Assembly (NCBI GenBank): GCA_015232485.1
Contig: JADFZP010000061.1
Location: 1-11,805 of the forward strand
From: Alphaproteobacteria bacterium
Lineage (GTDB): Bacteria; Pseudomonadota; Alphaproteobacteria; Rhodospirillales; Magnetospirillaceae
DNA length: 11,805 nucleotides
Direction: 5' to 3'
Within the stretch, counting starts at the first letter, position 1. Every line of letters begins with the position of its first letter. Below, in pieces: positions 1 to 7,275 of this stretch. A model generated the notes under the pieces. That model saw only the letters and a list, made by a program, of their open reading frames with translations. It did not search any database and was not told where the DNA came from. A program made the translations under genes and the position numbers.

Positions 1-52
1 CCTACGACGCGGCTGGCTGACGCCCGGCAAGGTGGATGTGGCGATGGTGTGA
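1..52 (+). CDS. C-terminal tail of an upstream gene (partial)
   Basis: Reading from position 2, an open frame runs to a TGA at 50-52 and encodes a tail ending in GWLTPGKVDVAMV. Most of its third positions are G or C, as expected for coding DNA in this genome, and this fits better than the alternative frame ending at 58-60. Only about 16 residues are in the window, so no family can be named. If real, it is co-directional with the restriction-modification operon and ends about 50 bp before that operon's predicted promoter. Confidence 0.3.
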   Translation, partial: LRRGWLTPGKVDVAMV

Positions 53-101
53 GGGCCTGACCGTGTGCGCCGTTCGTCATCCGCCGCATGACCGCGGCTC
101 A

Positions 102-130
102 TTGCCAAGAACGTGCCAATCACCTACAAA
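102..130 (+). promoter_or_regulatory. Predicted sigma70-type promoter of the hsd operon
   Basis: TTGCCA at 102-107 matches the -35 consensus at five of six positions. TACAAA at 125-130 matches the -10 consensus at four of six, and the spacer is exactly 17 bp. Transcription would start near 137, giving a leader of about 40 nt before the hsdR start. It is the best promoter-like pair seen in the gap before hsdR. The downstream genes of the operon have almost no intergenic space for promoters of their own. This is a motif-based prediction only. Confidence 0.5.
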
Positions 131-163
131 GGGTTGATCTGCATCCGATGCCGCACGCGAGAT

Positions 164-179
164 GGGGAGGGGACCCTTG
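164..179 (+). promoter_or_regulatory. Strong ribosome binding site that selects a TTG start for hsdR
   Basis: GGGGAGGGG at 164-172 contains a consensus GGAGG (166-170), followed six bases later by TTG at 177-179. The in-frame ATG at 162 overlaps this purine run and has no Shine-Dalgarno sequence of its own in the preceding 15 bases. The protein made from TTG begins MALAEADTCRK, which is how many HsdR proteins of this family begin. The TTG start is therefore preferred. Confidence 0.65.
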
Positions 180-2558
180 GCTCTTGCAGAGGCCGATACC
201 TGCCGCAAATTCATCGTTCCCATGCTGCAACGCGCGGGGTGGGACGATGAACCGTTTGCCATAGTCGAGCAGCGCAGTTTCACCGATGGCCGCGTGATCT
301 TGGTCGGCGGCAAAGTCATGCGCGGCAAGACGAAGCGGCCCGACTATCTGCTGCGTTATCGCCCCAATTTCCCGATCGCCGTGGTCGAGGCCAAGGCGGG
401 CTACAAGTCCGCCGCCTCTGGCGTGCAGCAGGCAAAGGACTATGCCGAGATCTTGGGCCTGAAGTTCGCCTATGCTTCCAACGGCGCCCAGATCATCGAG
501 ATCGACTACACCACCGGCACCGAAAGGCAGGTGCCCGCCTTCCCGACCCCCGACGAATTGTGGGCGCGGCTGCGGGCCGCCGAGGGCGTGGCGGATGACA
601 AGGCCGCCGAACGCCTGCTGACCCCCAGCTATCCGGACCGCGAGAAGCCCCTGCGCTATTACCAGGAGATCGCGATCAACCGCGCTGTCCAGGCGATCGT
701 CCAGGGGCGGCGGCGTAATCTCCTGACCCTATGTACCGGCGCGGGCAAGACCGCGGTGGCATTTCAGATTTGCTGGAGGCTGTGGTCGAGCCGGTGGAAC
801 AAGACCGGAGAGCACCGCACCCCGAAAATCCTGTTCCTGGCCGACCGCAACGTGCTGGTGGACGATCCCCACGCCAAGGACTTCGCCCCCTTCGGCGACG
901 CCCGCTACAAGATCGGCGGCGGCGCGCCCAGCCTGGGGCGAGACATGTATTTCGCCATCTACCAGGCCATCGCCGAGGACGATCGCCGCGAGGGCCTGTT
1001 CCGCGCCTTCCCAAAGGACTTCTTCGACCTGATCATCGTGGACGAATGCCACCGGGGCAGCGCCAGCGACAAGAGCACATGGCGCGATATCATCGAGCAC
1101 TTCGAGTCCGCCTATCAGCTTGGCATGACGGCGACGCCGCGTCGCGAGGAGAACGTGGACACCTATGCCTATTTCGGCGAGCCGCTGTACGTCTACAGCC
1201 TCGCCCAGGGCATCGCCGATGGCTTTCTCGCCCCGTACCGGGTCCACCGCATCATCACCGACGCCGACGCGGCGGGCTGGCGGCCCACCAAGGGGGAATT
1301 GGACCGCTTCGGTCGGGAAATCCCCGACGACGAATACGAGACCAAGGACTTCGAGCGCGTGGTCGCCCTGCGTGCCCGCACCGAGGCCATCGCCCGCCAC
1401 CTCGCCACGTTCCTGAAGGCGGCCGACCGCTTCGCCAAGACCATCGTGTTCTGCGTCAATCAGGAGCATGCCAGTGACATGCGCCGCGCCCTAATCGCCG
1501 AAAACGCCGACCTCGTGAAGGATCATCCCGATTACGTTTGCCGGGTGACCGCTGACGAAGGCGATGTCGGCAAGGGCCACCTGTCCCGGTTCCAGGACAT
1601 CGAGGCCACCTCGCCGGTGATCCTCACAACCTCCCAGCTTCTGACCACCGGGGTGGATGCGCCCACCTGCAAGAACGTCGTGCTGGCCCGTGTCGTCGGC
1701 TCCATGAGCGAGTTCAAGCAGATCATCGGGCGCGGCACCCGGCTGAAGCCCGATTACGGCAAGCTGTATTTCAACATTATCGACTACACCGGCACCGCCA
1801 CCGAGAAATTCGCCGATCCCAATTTCGACGGCGATCCCGCCGCCACCGGCGGGGCGACCATTGACGAAACCGGCGACATCATGACGGAGGAGCCGGAAGA
1901 GGAAGCGCCCGTTTCGCCCGACGACTTGGACGGCATCACCGGCGGCGATACCCTGCCGCCCGAAGGCGGTGACGACAACGGCATGCCGCGCACGTTCTTC
2001 GTGGACGGCGGGAAGGTCGCGGTGATCCACCACTTGGTTTACGACCTGGACGCCGACGGCAAGAAGCTGACCTGCCGCCAGTTGACCGACTATACCGGCG
2101 AGAAGGTCCGCACCCTCTATCCCGAAGCCATCGACTTTCGCCACGGCTGGTTCGATCCCGACAAGCGTCCGGTGATCATCGCGGAGTTGCTGGAATGCGG
2201 CATCGAAGTGGAAGGCCTCGCCGAGACGCTGAACAAGCCCGAAGCCGATCCCTTCGACCTGCTGTGTCATCTCGCCTACAACGCGCCGCTGCGCTCGCGG
2301 CGGGAGCGGGTGGATCGTGTCCGCCATGACGAAGCCGCCTTTTTCGCGCAATACGGCCCAGAGGCCCGTGCCGTCCTAGACGCCCTGCTGGAAAAATACG
2401 CCGAGCACGGCGAGGCGCAATTCCGGCTTCCTGACGCCCTGGCGGTGGCCCCCCTCGACAGTTTCGGCAATGTCATCGAGATCGCCGGGCGATTCGGCGG
2501 CGCAGCCAAGCTGAAGAAGGCTGTTGCCGAATTGACCCACCTCCTATACGCGGCTTGA
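177..2558 (+). CDS. hsdR: Type I restriction enzyme, R (restriction/translocase) subunit, EcoEI-like
   Basis: This is the motor and nuclease subunit of a Type I restriction-modification complex. It binds the HsdM2-HsdS core on unmethylated target DNA, translocates DNA with ATP, and cuts at a distance. With the TTG start it has 793 residues, close to EcoEI-type R subunits. The nuclease domain shows PD (55-56), EAK (71-73) and a QxxxY element (Q85, Y89). The superfamily 2 helicase motor shows TGAGKT (187-192, Walker A), DECH (289-292), MTATP (317-321) and QIIGRGTR (515-522). A very acidic linker (about 569-590) leads to a C-terminal domain (about 693-793) typical of EcoEI-type R proteins. All key motifs are intact and no frameshift is seen. 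An ATG at 162 would add five residues but lacks a ribosome site. It is the first gene of the operon; the next gene starts nine bases downstream, with its ribosome site overlapping this stop codon. Confidence 0.95.
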   Translation: MALAEADTCRKFIVPMLQRAGWDDEPFAIVEQRSFTDGRVILVGGKVMRGKTKRPDYLLRYRPNFPIAVVEAKAGYKSAASGVQQAKDYAEILGLKFAYASNGAQIIEIDYTTGTERQVPAFPTPDELWARLRAAEGVADDKAAERLLTPSYPDREKPLRYYQEIAINRAVQAIVQGRRRNLLTLCTGAGKTAVAFQICWRLWSSRWNKTGEHRTPKILFLADRNVLVDDPHAKDFAPFGDARYKIGGGAPSLGRDMYFAIYQAIAEDDRREGLFRAFPKDFFDLIIVDECHRGSASDKSTWRDIIEHFESAYQLGMTATPRREENVDTYAYFGEPLYVYSLAQGIADGFLAPYRVHRIITDADAAGWRPTKGELDRFGREIPDDEYETKDFERVVALRARTEAIARHLATFLKAADRFAKTIVFCVNQEHASDMRRALIAENADLVKDHPDYVCRVTADEGDVGKGHLSRFQDIEATSPVILTTSQLLTTGVDAPTCKNVVLARVVGSMSEFKQIIGRGTRLKPDYGKLYFNIIDYTGTATEKFADPNFDGDPAATGGATIDETGDIMTEEPEEEAPVSPDDLDGITGGDTLPPEGGDDNGMPRTFFVDGGKVAVIHHLVYDLDADGKKLTCRQLTDYTGEKVRTLYPEAIDFRHGWFDPDKRPVIIAELLECGIEVEGLAETLNKPEADPFDLLCHLAYNAPLRSRRERVDRVRHDEAAFFAQYGPEARAVLDALLEKYAEHGEAQFRLPDALAVAPLDSFGNVIEIAGRFGGAAKLKKAVAELTHLLYAA

Positions 2559-2567
2559 GGTGGCGGC

Positions 2568-3194
2568 ATGCAGGACGGACTGGAGTATGTCTCGACGGCG
2601 GCCACGGCCATCAGTGCCGTGATCGCTTTCTTTTCGGCATGGGATGCGCGTCGCTCGGCGCGGAGACAGGTTCGGGAAACGGAAAAGCAGCAGGAGGAGA
2701 CGCGACGACAGGCGCGTGTTGCCGTGGAGCAACTGATCTCTTCCCACGGCCAAGGCGTTCGAGAATGGTCCGATGATGTGATCGAAACCATCGGGCGGTC
2801 CATCACCCTCTGTTTCTGCGGGAAAAACGGGCTTTTGGAGCAGGAATTCGTAAGGGAGCGCTCGAATGTGGTGCAGCGGCTTTCAGCCTTGATCGACCGA
2901 GGCCGATTGCTGTTTCCGAACCTGGATCATGACCAATATGGTACACATAAGCCCGCCGCCTTTCGGGGTATCCGGCAAGCCGTATTGGACCATGTTGCAG
3001 GTGCACACGACGCCACAGCCGACATTCAGTTTGATGCCCCGCGACTTCACCTCCGCGATCTGATCGAGGCTCGCAGAGAATTTGTCAGCGAAATCCAGCA
3101 AAACTTAGACCCCAGAGCGCAGCAACAGAGATTGCGGCAATTGGCCGGTGAAGCGCCGGGCAGTGCCGAGCCTGTTTCGAGAGAATTGGTTTAA
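2568..3194 (+). CDS. Membrane-anchored coiled-coil protein of unknown function between hsdR and hsdM
   Basis: This 208-residue protein has no function I can assign. Residues about 7-25 form a hydrophobic, probably membrane-spanning helix. It is followed at once by an Arg-rich stretch (RRSARRQ, 28-34), which by the positive-inside rule puts the rest in the cytoplasm. A charged Gln/Glu/Arg-rich helix, probably a coiled coil, covers about 30-60. A globular part follows, with the block RLSALIDRGRLLFPN (104-118), a YG pair (124-125) and RGIRQ (133-137). I recall similar blocks in widespread uncharacterised proteins of about 200 residues, but cannot check this. The start is supported by GAGGTGG (2557-2563), four bases before ATG and overlapping the hsdR stop. 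The stop shares a base with the hsdM ATG (TAATG), so translation is probably coupled. Its G+C (about 59% by hand count) is below that of hsdR and hsdM, suggesting separate acquisition. It could tether the restriction complex to the membrane or be an independent effector. Confidence 0.85.
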   Translation: MQDGLEYVSTAATAISAVIAFFSAWDARRSARRQVRETEKQQEETRRQARVAVEQLISSHGQGVREWSDDVIETIGRSITLCFCGKNGLLEQEFVRERSNVVQRLSALIDRGRLLFPNLDHDQYGTHKPAAFRGIRQAVLDHVAGAHDATADIQFDAPRLHLRDLIEARREFVSEIQQNLDPRAQQQRLRQLAGEAPGSAEPVSRELV

Positions 3195-4750
3195 TGCCCC
3201 CCAAGAAAGCCCAGAAAGCCGAAACCACCTCCCAGCGCCTGGACTCCATCATCAAGTCGGCGCGCAAGCACATGCGGAAGGACCGGGGTCTCAACACCGA
3301 CCTGGAACGCCTGCCGACCCTGGTGTGGATCATGTTCCTGAAATTCCTGGATGACAAAGAGCGCATCGAGGAGGAAAAGGCCGTCCTGTCCGGTACGCCG
3401 TTCAAACCTGCCATCGCCCGGCCCTATCGCTGGCGGGATTGGGCGGCCAGGTCCGAGGGCATCACCGGACCCGACCTGATCCGCTTCATCAATGACGAGA
3501 AGGCGGTGCTGCCGGGCAGCGAGGAGGAAGGTCCCGGCCTGTTCGCCTATCTGCGGTCGTTGCGCAATGGCGGCTCGGGCAAGGACCGCCGCGACGTGAT
3601 CGCCAACGCTTTCCGCACCATCAGCAACCGGGCGGAAAGCGGCTATGTGCTGCGCGACGTCATCAACCTGATCGATGACATCCACTTCACCAGTTCCGAG
3701 GAGATGCAGATTCTCGGGCGGCTGTATGAAACGCTGTTGCGGGAAATCCGCGACGCGGCGGGGCAGTCGGGCGAGTTCTATACCCCGCGCCCGGTGGTCC
3801 GCTTCATGGTCAAGGTCACCGATCCCAAGCTGGGCGAAACCGTCCTCGACCCCGCTTGCGGCACCGGCGGCTTCCTGACCGAGGCGTTCGAGCACCTGTC
3901 GGCTCAGTGCCGCACCGTCGCTGACCGCAATACCCTCCAGACCGCCAGCATCTTCGGCGGGGAGGTGAAGTCGCTGCCCTACATGCTGGCCGAAATGGGC
4001 CTGCTGCTGCATGGGCTTGAAGCGCCGCGGATCGACCCGGAAAATGGCCTGCGCCACCGCCTGACGGACATCGGTGAGAAGGACCGAGTGAATGTCATCC
4101 TGACCAACCCGCCCTTCGGCGGCGAGGAGGAGAAAGGCATCCTCAACAACTTCCCCGAGGATAAACGCAGCCAGGAAACCACCCTGCTGTTCCTGCAAAT
4201 GATCATGCGGCGGCTGAAGAAGGCGGGGAAGGGCCGGGCCGCCGTGGTCGTGCCCAACGGCACCCTGTTCGGCGATGGCGTCGCCGCCCGCATTAAGGCC
4301 GACCTGATCGAGAACCACAACCTGCATACCGTGGTGCGGCTGCCGGAGGGCGTGTTCGCGCCTTACACCGACATTCCCGCCAACCTGATCTTCTTTGACA
4401 CCAGCGGGCCGACCAAGGACATCTGGTTCTACGACCACCCGCTGCCGCCGGTTCGCCGGAAGTACACCAAGACCAATTCTCTGGCCTTCGAGGAATTCGA
4501 TCCCTGCCTGTCCTGGTGGACGAACCGCGAGGAAAACGAAAGGGCTTGGAAGGTCCATGGGCCGGACCGGATCGAACGCGGTGCCGATGGCAAGGTGGTG
4601 GCCTGCAATCTCGACCTAAAGAACCCCAGTGCCGCCGAGGCACTGGACCATCGCCCGCCCGCCGAACTGGTGGACAGCCTGATCGCCCATGAGCGCCGTA
4701 TCCTCGACCTGCTGGCAGAAATCAAAGCCACCCTGGCGGTGCCGGTGTGA
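3194..4750 (+). CDS. hsdM: Type I restriction-modification DNA methyltransferase, M subunit
   Basis: HsdM transfers a methyl group from S-adenosylmethionine to N6 of adenine in the target chosen by HsdS, protecting host DNA; two copies join one HsdS. The 518 residues contain an N-terminal helical HsdM_N domain (about 10-150), then GEFYTPR (193-199), which opens the N6-adenine methylase domain. The SAM-binding motif I is DPACGTGGF (219-227), and the catalytic motif IV is NPPF (305-308), the N/D-PP-F/Y form expected for adenine methylation. Length and motif order are normal and intact. The ATG shares its A with the stop of the preceding gene, and a weak GAGAG (3179-3183) lies upstream, so initiation is probably coupled. 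Its stop overlaps the hsdS ATG in the same way (TGATG), which is common for M-S pairs. Confidence 0.96.
   Translation: MPPKKAQKAETTSQRLDSIIKSARKHMRKDRGLNTDLERLPTLVWIMFLKFLDDKERIEEEKAVLSGTPFKPAIARPYRWRDWAARSEGITGPDLIRFINDEKAVLPGSEEEGPGLFAYLRSLRNGGSGKDRRDVIANAFRTISNRAESGYVLRDVINLIDDIHFTSSEEMQILGRLYETLLREIRDAAGQSGEFYTPRPVVRFMVKVTDPKLGETVLDPACGTGGFLTEAFEHLSAQCRTVADRNTLQTASIFGGEVKSLPYMLAEMGLLLHGLEAPRIDPENGLRHRLTDIGEKDRVNVILTNPPFGGEEEKGILNNFPEDKRSQETTLLFLQMIMRRLKKAGKGRAAVVVPNGTLFGDGVAARIKADLIENHNLHTVVRLPEGVFAPYTDIPANLIFFDTSGPTKDIWFYDHPLPPVRRKYTKTNSLAFEEFDPCLSWWTNREENERAWKVHGPDRIERGADGKVVACNLDLKNPSAAEALDHRPPAELVDSLIAHERRILDLLAEIKATLAVPV
4626..4646 (+). repeat. Small perfect inverted repeat inside the end of hsdM
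   Basis: CCAGTGCC (4626-4633) and GGCACTGG (4639-4646) pair perfectly around a five-base loop. The element lies about 100 nt before the hsdS start and in coding sequence. In mRNA it would form an eight-bp GC-rich stem that could slow ribosomes or influence mRNA decay between hsdM and hsdS. There is no T-run after it, so it is not a terminator. Chance in GC-rich DNA is a serious alternative. Confidence 0.35.
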
Positions 4751-5940
4751 TGGCGAAGCGATGGCCGGTGGTCGCGTTGAGCGACGTGGCACCCATCCTA
4801 AGGCGGCCAGTGGAAACCGCGCCGGGCAACAACTATCCCCTGCTGGCCGTCCGGTCGTTCGGTCGCGGCACTTTCTGCAAGCCTCCGCTCGAAGGCGACG
4901 AGATCACTTGGCAGAACCTTTTCCAGGTTCGGGCCGGAGACCTGCTGTTCAGCAACATCAAGGCATGGGAGGGAGCCGTCGCCATCGTCGCCAACGACGA
5001 TGATGGGCGCTATTGTTCCCACCGATATATTACCTGCGCTGCGGACCAGGCGCAGGTTCTTCCGGCCTTCCTCGGCTATTATTTCCGCACCCCACAGGCC
5101 GTCTGGCAGCTTGCGCAAGCGTCGCCGGGCAGTGCCGACAGAAACCGTACTTTGAGCATGGCTGCGCTCAAGCGGATCCTGGTTCCGCTTCCGTCCTTGG
5201 AGGAACAGGGGCGCATTGTCGCCCAGTTAAATACCGTGGTAGCAAAACTTCATCAGATCGATGCCATCCATGGTGAAATTGATCGAACGATAGCCGCTCT
5301 TGAGAAGAAGGCGTTGGTTGACGAGATAGCCCGCTACCGCGGCCGTCCCCATAGGAGGCTGTCCGAGGTTGTTGTTGTTACCGGCGGAGGAACGCCATCG
5401 CGGCACAACCCCACCTATTGGGACGGAGATATTCCCTGGGTCACGCCAAAAGATATGAAGCAGGACGTGATTTCCGATTCGCAAGAGCACATCTCAGCAG
5501 AAGGAATTCAGAACTCCCCGGCTAAGCTGGTGAATGCGTCATCGGTGCTGATAGTCGTGCGAGGGATGATCTTGGCCAGAACTGTTCCGGTGGCCTTGAT
5601 AACCCGCAGCGTCGCGATAAACCAAGACATGAAGGCGCTCACCCCATTGCCGGGGTTACGGTCTGACTACCTTTGGACTTGGCTTCTCTGTTGCGGCGAA
5701 GAGTTGCTGTCCAGGGTTGGAAAATCAACGCATGACACCAGGAAGCTGGAAAGCGCTGCCCTGCTTTCGTTGCCAATTTATATTCCCGAAGAAGGCCAAC
5801 AACAGGAATTTGTCGCCAGGGTTTGCCGGATACGAGCACAGATCGGGGAATTTAAGCGAACCAAGATCGTGGCCCTGACGGAGCAAAGTCATGTGCTCCC
5901 CGCCATGCTCCTTGAAATCTTCGGCGAAGGGGAGGCGTAG
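4750..5940 (+). CDS. hsdS: Type I restriction-modification specificity subunit
   Basis: HsdS reads the two halves of the bipartite DNA target and holds the two HsdM subunits. The 396 residues show the usual double layout. The first target-recognition domain (about 1-147) is followed by the central conserved region, starting at PLPSLEEQGRIV (146-157) and continuing as a long helix to about 190. The second target-recognition domain (about 203-343) opens with the familiar GGGTPS (212-217) and DGDIPWVTPKDM (225-236) pattern. The distal conserved helix begins at IPEEGQQQEF (345-354). The ATG at 4750 overlaps the hsdM stop (TGATG); a GTG one codon upstream is possible but less likely. From about 5221 to the end G+C falls to about 54% by hand count, with AT-ending codons, while the first half resembles hsdM. 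This fits acquisition of the second recognition domain by recombination. The target sequence cannot be predicted from the protein alone. Confidence 0.95.
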   Translation: MAKRWPVVALSDVAPILRRPVETAPGNNYPLLAVRSFGRGTFCKPPLEGDEITWQNLFQVRAGDLLFSNIKAWEGAVAIVANDDDGRYCSHRYITCAADQAQVLPAFLGYYFRTPQAVWQLAQASPGSADRNRTLSMAALKRILVPLPSLEEQGRIVAQLNTVVAKLHQIDAIHGEIDRTIAALEKKALVDEIARYRGRPHRRLSEVVVVTGGGTPSRHNPTYWDGDIPWVTPKDMKQDVISDSQEHISAEGIQNSPAKLVNASSVLIVVRGMILARTVPVALITRSVAINQDMKALTPLPGLRSDYLWTWLLCCGEELLSRVGKSTHDTRKLESAALLSLPIYIPEEGQQQEFVARVCRIRAQIGEFKRTKIVALTEQSHVLPAMLLEIFGEGEA

Positions 5941-5949
5941 ACAACCACC

Positions 5950-6480
5950 GTGTCCAACCGCCTGCCGCCCCTAATCGCCGCCGCCAAGACGCTGGCCTCG
6001 ACGCCCAAATGGGCAGAGTTGGACGACCAATTCAATTTCACGGTGCCGCTGGACATAGGCGGCGTCACGCAGTTGGGCTTGCGTCTGCGCGGCAAATGCA
6101 ACCGGGACTATGCCGACCAGAACCTCACCTTCCAGATCGAGTACCAGTTCAGGGGCATCACCAAACTGGTGCCGGTCACCCGCATCGATTGGCGGCCCAT
6201 CAAGCCGCACCAGAACCCCAATTTCGGCCCGATGGAATTGCGGCTGTTGCGGTTTCACGCTTCTCATCACCACCTGTTCCAGGAAAACTACGATTGGATG
6301 GTTGGCAACGGCCAGCCCTTGGCGGATAACATAAGGGCGAAGAACATCCCAATAGCGGTCCCGCTCGACGTCGATCCGCTCGACCTTGCCGGGGTGCTGG
6401 CGCTCATGGGCAGATCGTTCAACATCGACGGGGTGGGGGCCATCCCGGCTCCCCCGTGGAAAGCCCCGAGGTTTTTGTGA
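5950..6480 (+). CDS. Uncharacterised 176-aa protein, accessory gene of the hsd operon
   Basis: No function is recognised. It is a soluble-looking mixed alpha/beta protein without signal peptide or membrane segment. Distinctive points are the run DWRPIKPHQNP (80-90) and a histidine cluster ASHHH (104-108) followed by N113 and W116, which look like conserved positions and could bind metal or nucleic acid. I have the impression of related uncharacterised proteins in other alphaproteobacterial accessory loci, without a name. It starts with GTG at 5950, nine bases after the hsdS stop and in the same frame as hsdS. The GGAGG at 5931-5935 lies 14 bases away, longer than ideal, so initiation may depend on ribosomes finishing hsdS. 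Its stop overlaps the ATG of the next gene (TGATG), which ties the two together as a probable functional pair. Confidence 0.8.
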   Translation: MSNRLPPLIAAAKTLASTPKWAELDDQFNFTVPLDIGGVTQLGLRLRGKCNRDYADQNLTFQIEYQFRGITKLVPVTRIDWRPIKPHQNPNFGPMELRLLRFHASHHHLFQENYDWMVGNGQPLADNIRAKNIPIAVPLDVDPLDLAGVLALMGRSFNIDGVGAIPAPPWKAPRFL

Positions 6481-7250
6481 TGACCAGCGGATTGGACGAA
6501 CACAGCAAGGCGTTTCAGGAGGTCGTGGACGGGGTTGCCCGTGCGCTGGCCGACGTGCGTCATGTGCAAGACGCCTCGTTCATCAGCCTGCCCGTGATGT
6601 ATCCCAGCGGATCGCTGGCGGTCGTTCGCATCGACCTTCATCACGATGGGCACTTCCTGGTGTCCGATATGGGCATGGGCTTCGAGGAGGCCGACCTGAT
6701 GGGGGCGGGCCGCCTGTTCGCCCATTCCGCTCCCGCCGTGGCCGTTCGGGCCGGTGTCCATTTCGACCGGCAGACCTTCTCGCTTGGTGTCCGGCGCGAA
6801 CAGCTGGTCGGTGCCGTCTCGGTGATCGCGGCCTGTTCGCAAGAGGCCGTCCAGGTCGCCGCCTTCCGGCTGGACGAAAAGAAGAAGGCCGACGCCGCCG
6901 ACCGCCTGTGCGAACGCCTCTACCGCCTGTTCACCCCTGCCAAGGTGGAGCGGGGCGCAACCGTCGTTGGCGCGTCCAACACGCCCTGGACCGTCACCGC
7001 CCTGGTGCGGGCCGACGGGCACAAGGCCGTCTACGAACCCGTCTCGGATCACCCCAATTCGGTGGCATCCGCTTTGACCAAGTTCGTTGACCTCAATCAG
7101 TTGGAACACCCCCCCGCCCGCATCGCCGTGGTGCGGAACAAGGACGCATTGGGCACCCGTTTGGCTTTGATCGCCACGGCGGCCAACGTGGTTGAGGAAG
7201 GGGTGTCCGACCAGACCTTGCAGCGCCTGGCGCTGGAAGATGCCGCGTAG
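6480..7250 (+). CDS. DUF1828/DUF1829-like protein, last gene of the hsd operon
   Basis: The 256-residue protein resembles, from memory, the DUF1828 plus DUF1829 arrangement. In the first half the strand pattern VVRIDLHHDGHFLVSDMG (48-65) matches the 'variable value, then L-S/T-D-x-G' core of DUF1828, followed by a helical part (about 103-150). In the second half (about 152-235) the segment around GASNTPWTVTALV (164-176) and VDLNQ (203-207) recalls DUF1829. Such proteins are uncharacterised and often found in phage-related or defence neighbourhoods. The ATG at 6480 overlaps the previous stop and has GAGG (6468-6471) eight bases before it. A GTG at 6456 would add eight residues and is less likely. 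No membrane segment or signal peptide is visible. The family assignment is by eye only. Confidence 0.8.
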   Translation: MTSGLDEHSKAFQEVVDGVARALADVRHVQDASFISLPVMYPSGSLAVVRIDLHHDGHFLVSDMGMGFEEADLMGAGRLFAHSAPAVAVRAGVHFDRQTFSLGVRREQLVGAVSVIAACSQEAVQVAAFRLDEKKKADAADRLCERLYRLFTPAKVERGATVVGASNTPWTVTALVRADGHKAVYEPVSDHPNSVASALTKFVDLNQLEHPPARIAVVRNKDALGTRLALIATAANVVEEGVSDQTLQRLALEDAA

Positions 7251-7275
7251 GGGCACCCCTTCGCGCGCGCCCGCC
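7251..7275. other. Short convergent junction between the hsd operon and pgm
   Basis: Only 25 bp separate the stop of the last operon gene from the stop of pgm on the other strand. It is G/C rich, with a GGGGCACCCC element and alternating GCGCGC. No stem with a usable loop and no T-run is present, so no intrinsic terminator is visible for either strand. Transcripts from both sides may therefore overlap or rely on Rho. Confidence 0.4.

Noticed and set aside
83..98. A small GCCGC/GCGGC stem before the hsdR promoter as a terminator of the upstream gene
   Set aside because: The stem has only five base pairs and no T-run follows.
1..161. An attachment site, tRNA or integrase marking a mobile island around the restriction genes
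   Set aside because: No tRNA-like fold, direct repeat with the 7251-7275 junction, or integrase gene is visible; the island idea rests on composition and gene content only.
3191..4558. A 455-codon open frame antisense to hsdM
   Set aside because: It is complementary to a fully intact methyltransferase with all motifs; the antisense product is repetitive and matches no family I know.
3154..5138. A 16-base exact repeat (CGCCGGGCAGTGCCGA) at 3154-3169 and 5123-5138
   Set aside because: It lies in coding sequence of two unrelated proteins. With high G+C, one such match in a window of this size is not very surprising, and no flanking similarity extends it.
7251..7275. GGGGCACCCC as a terminator hairpin
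   Set aside because: The loop would be only two bases and there is no T-run on either strand.
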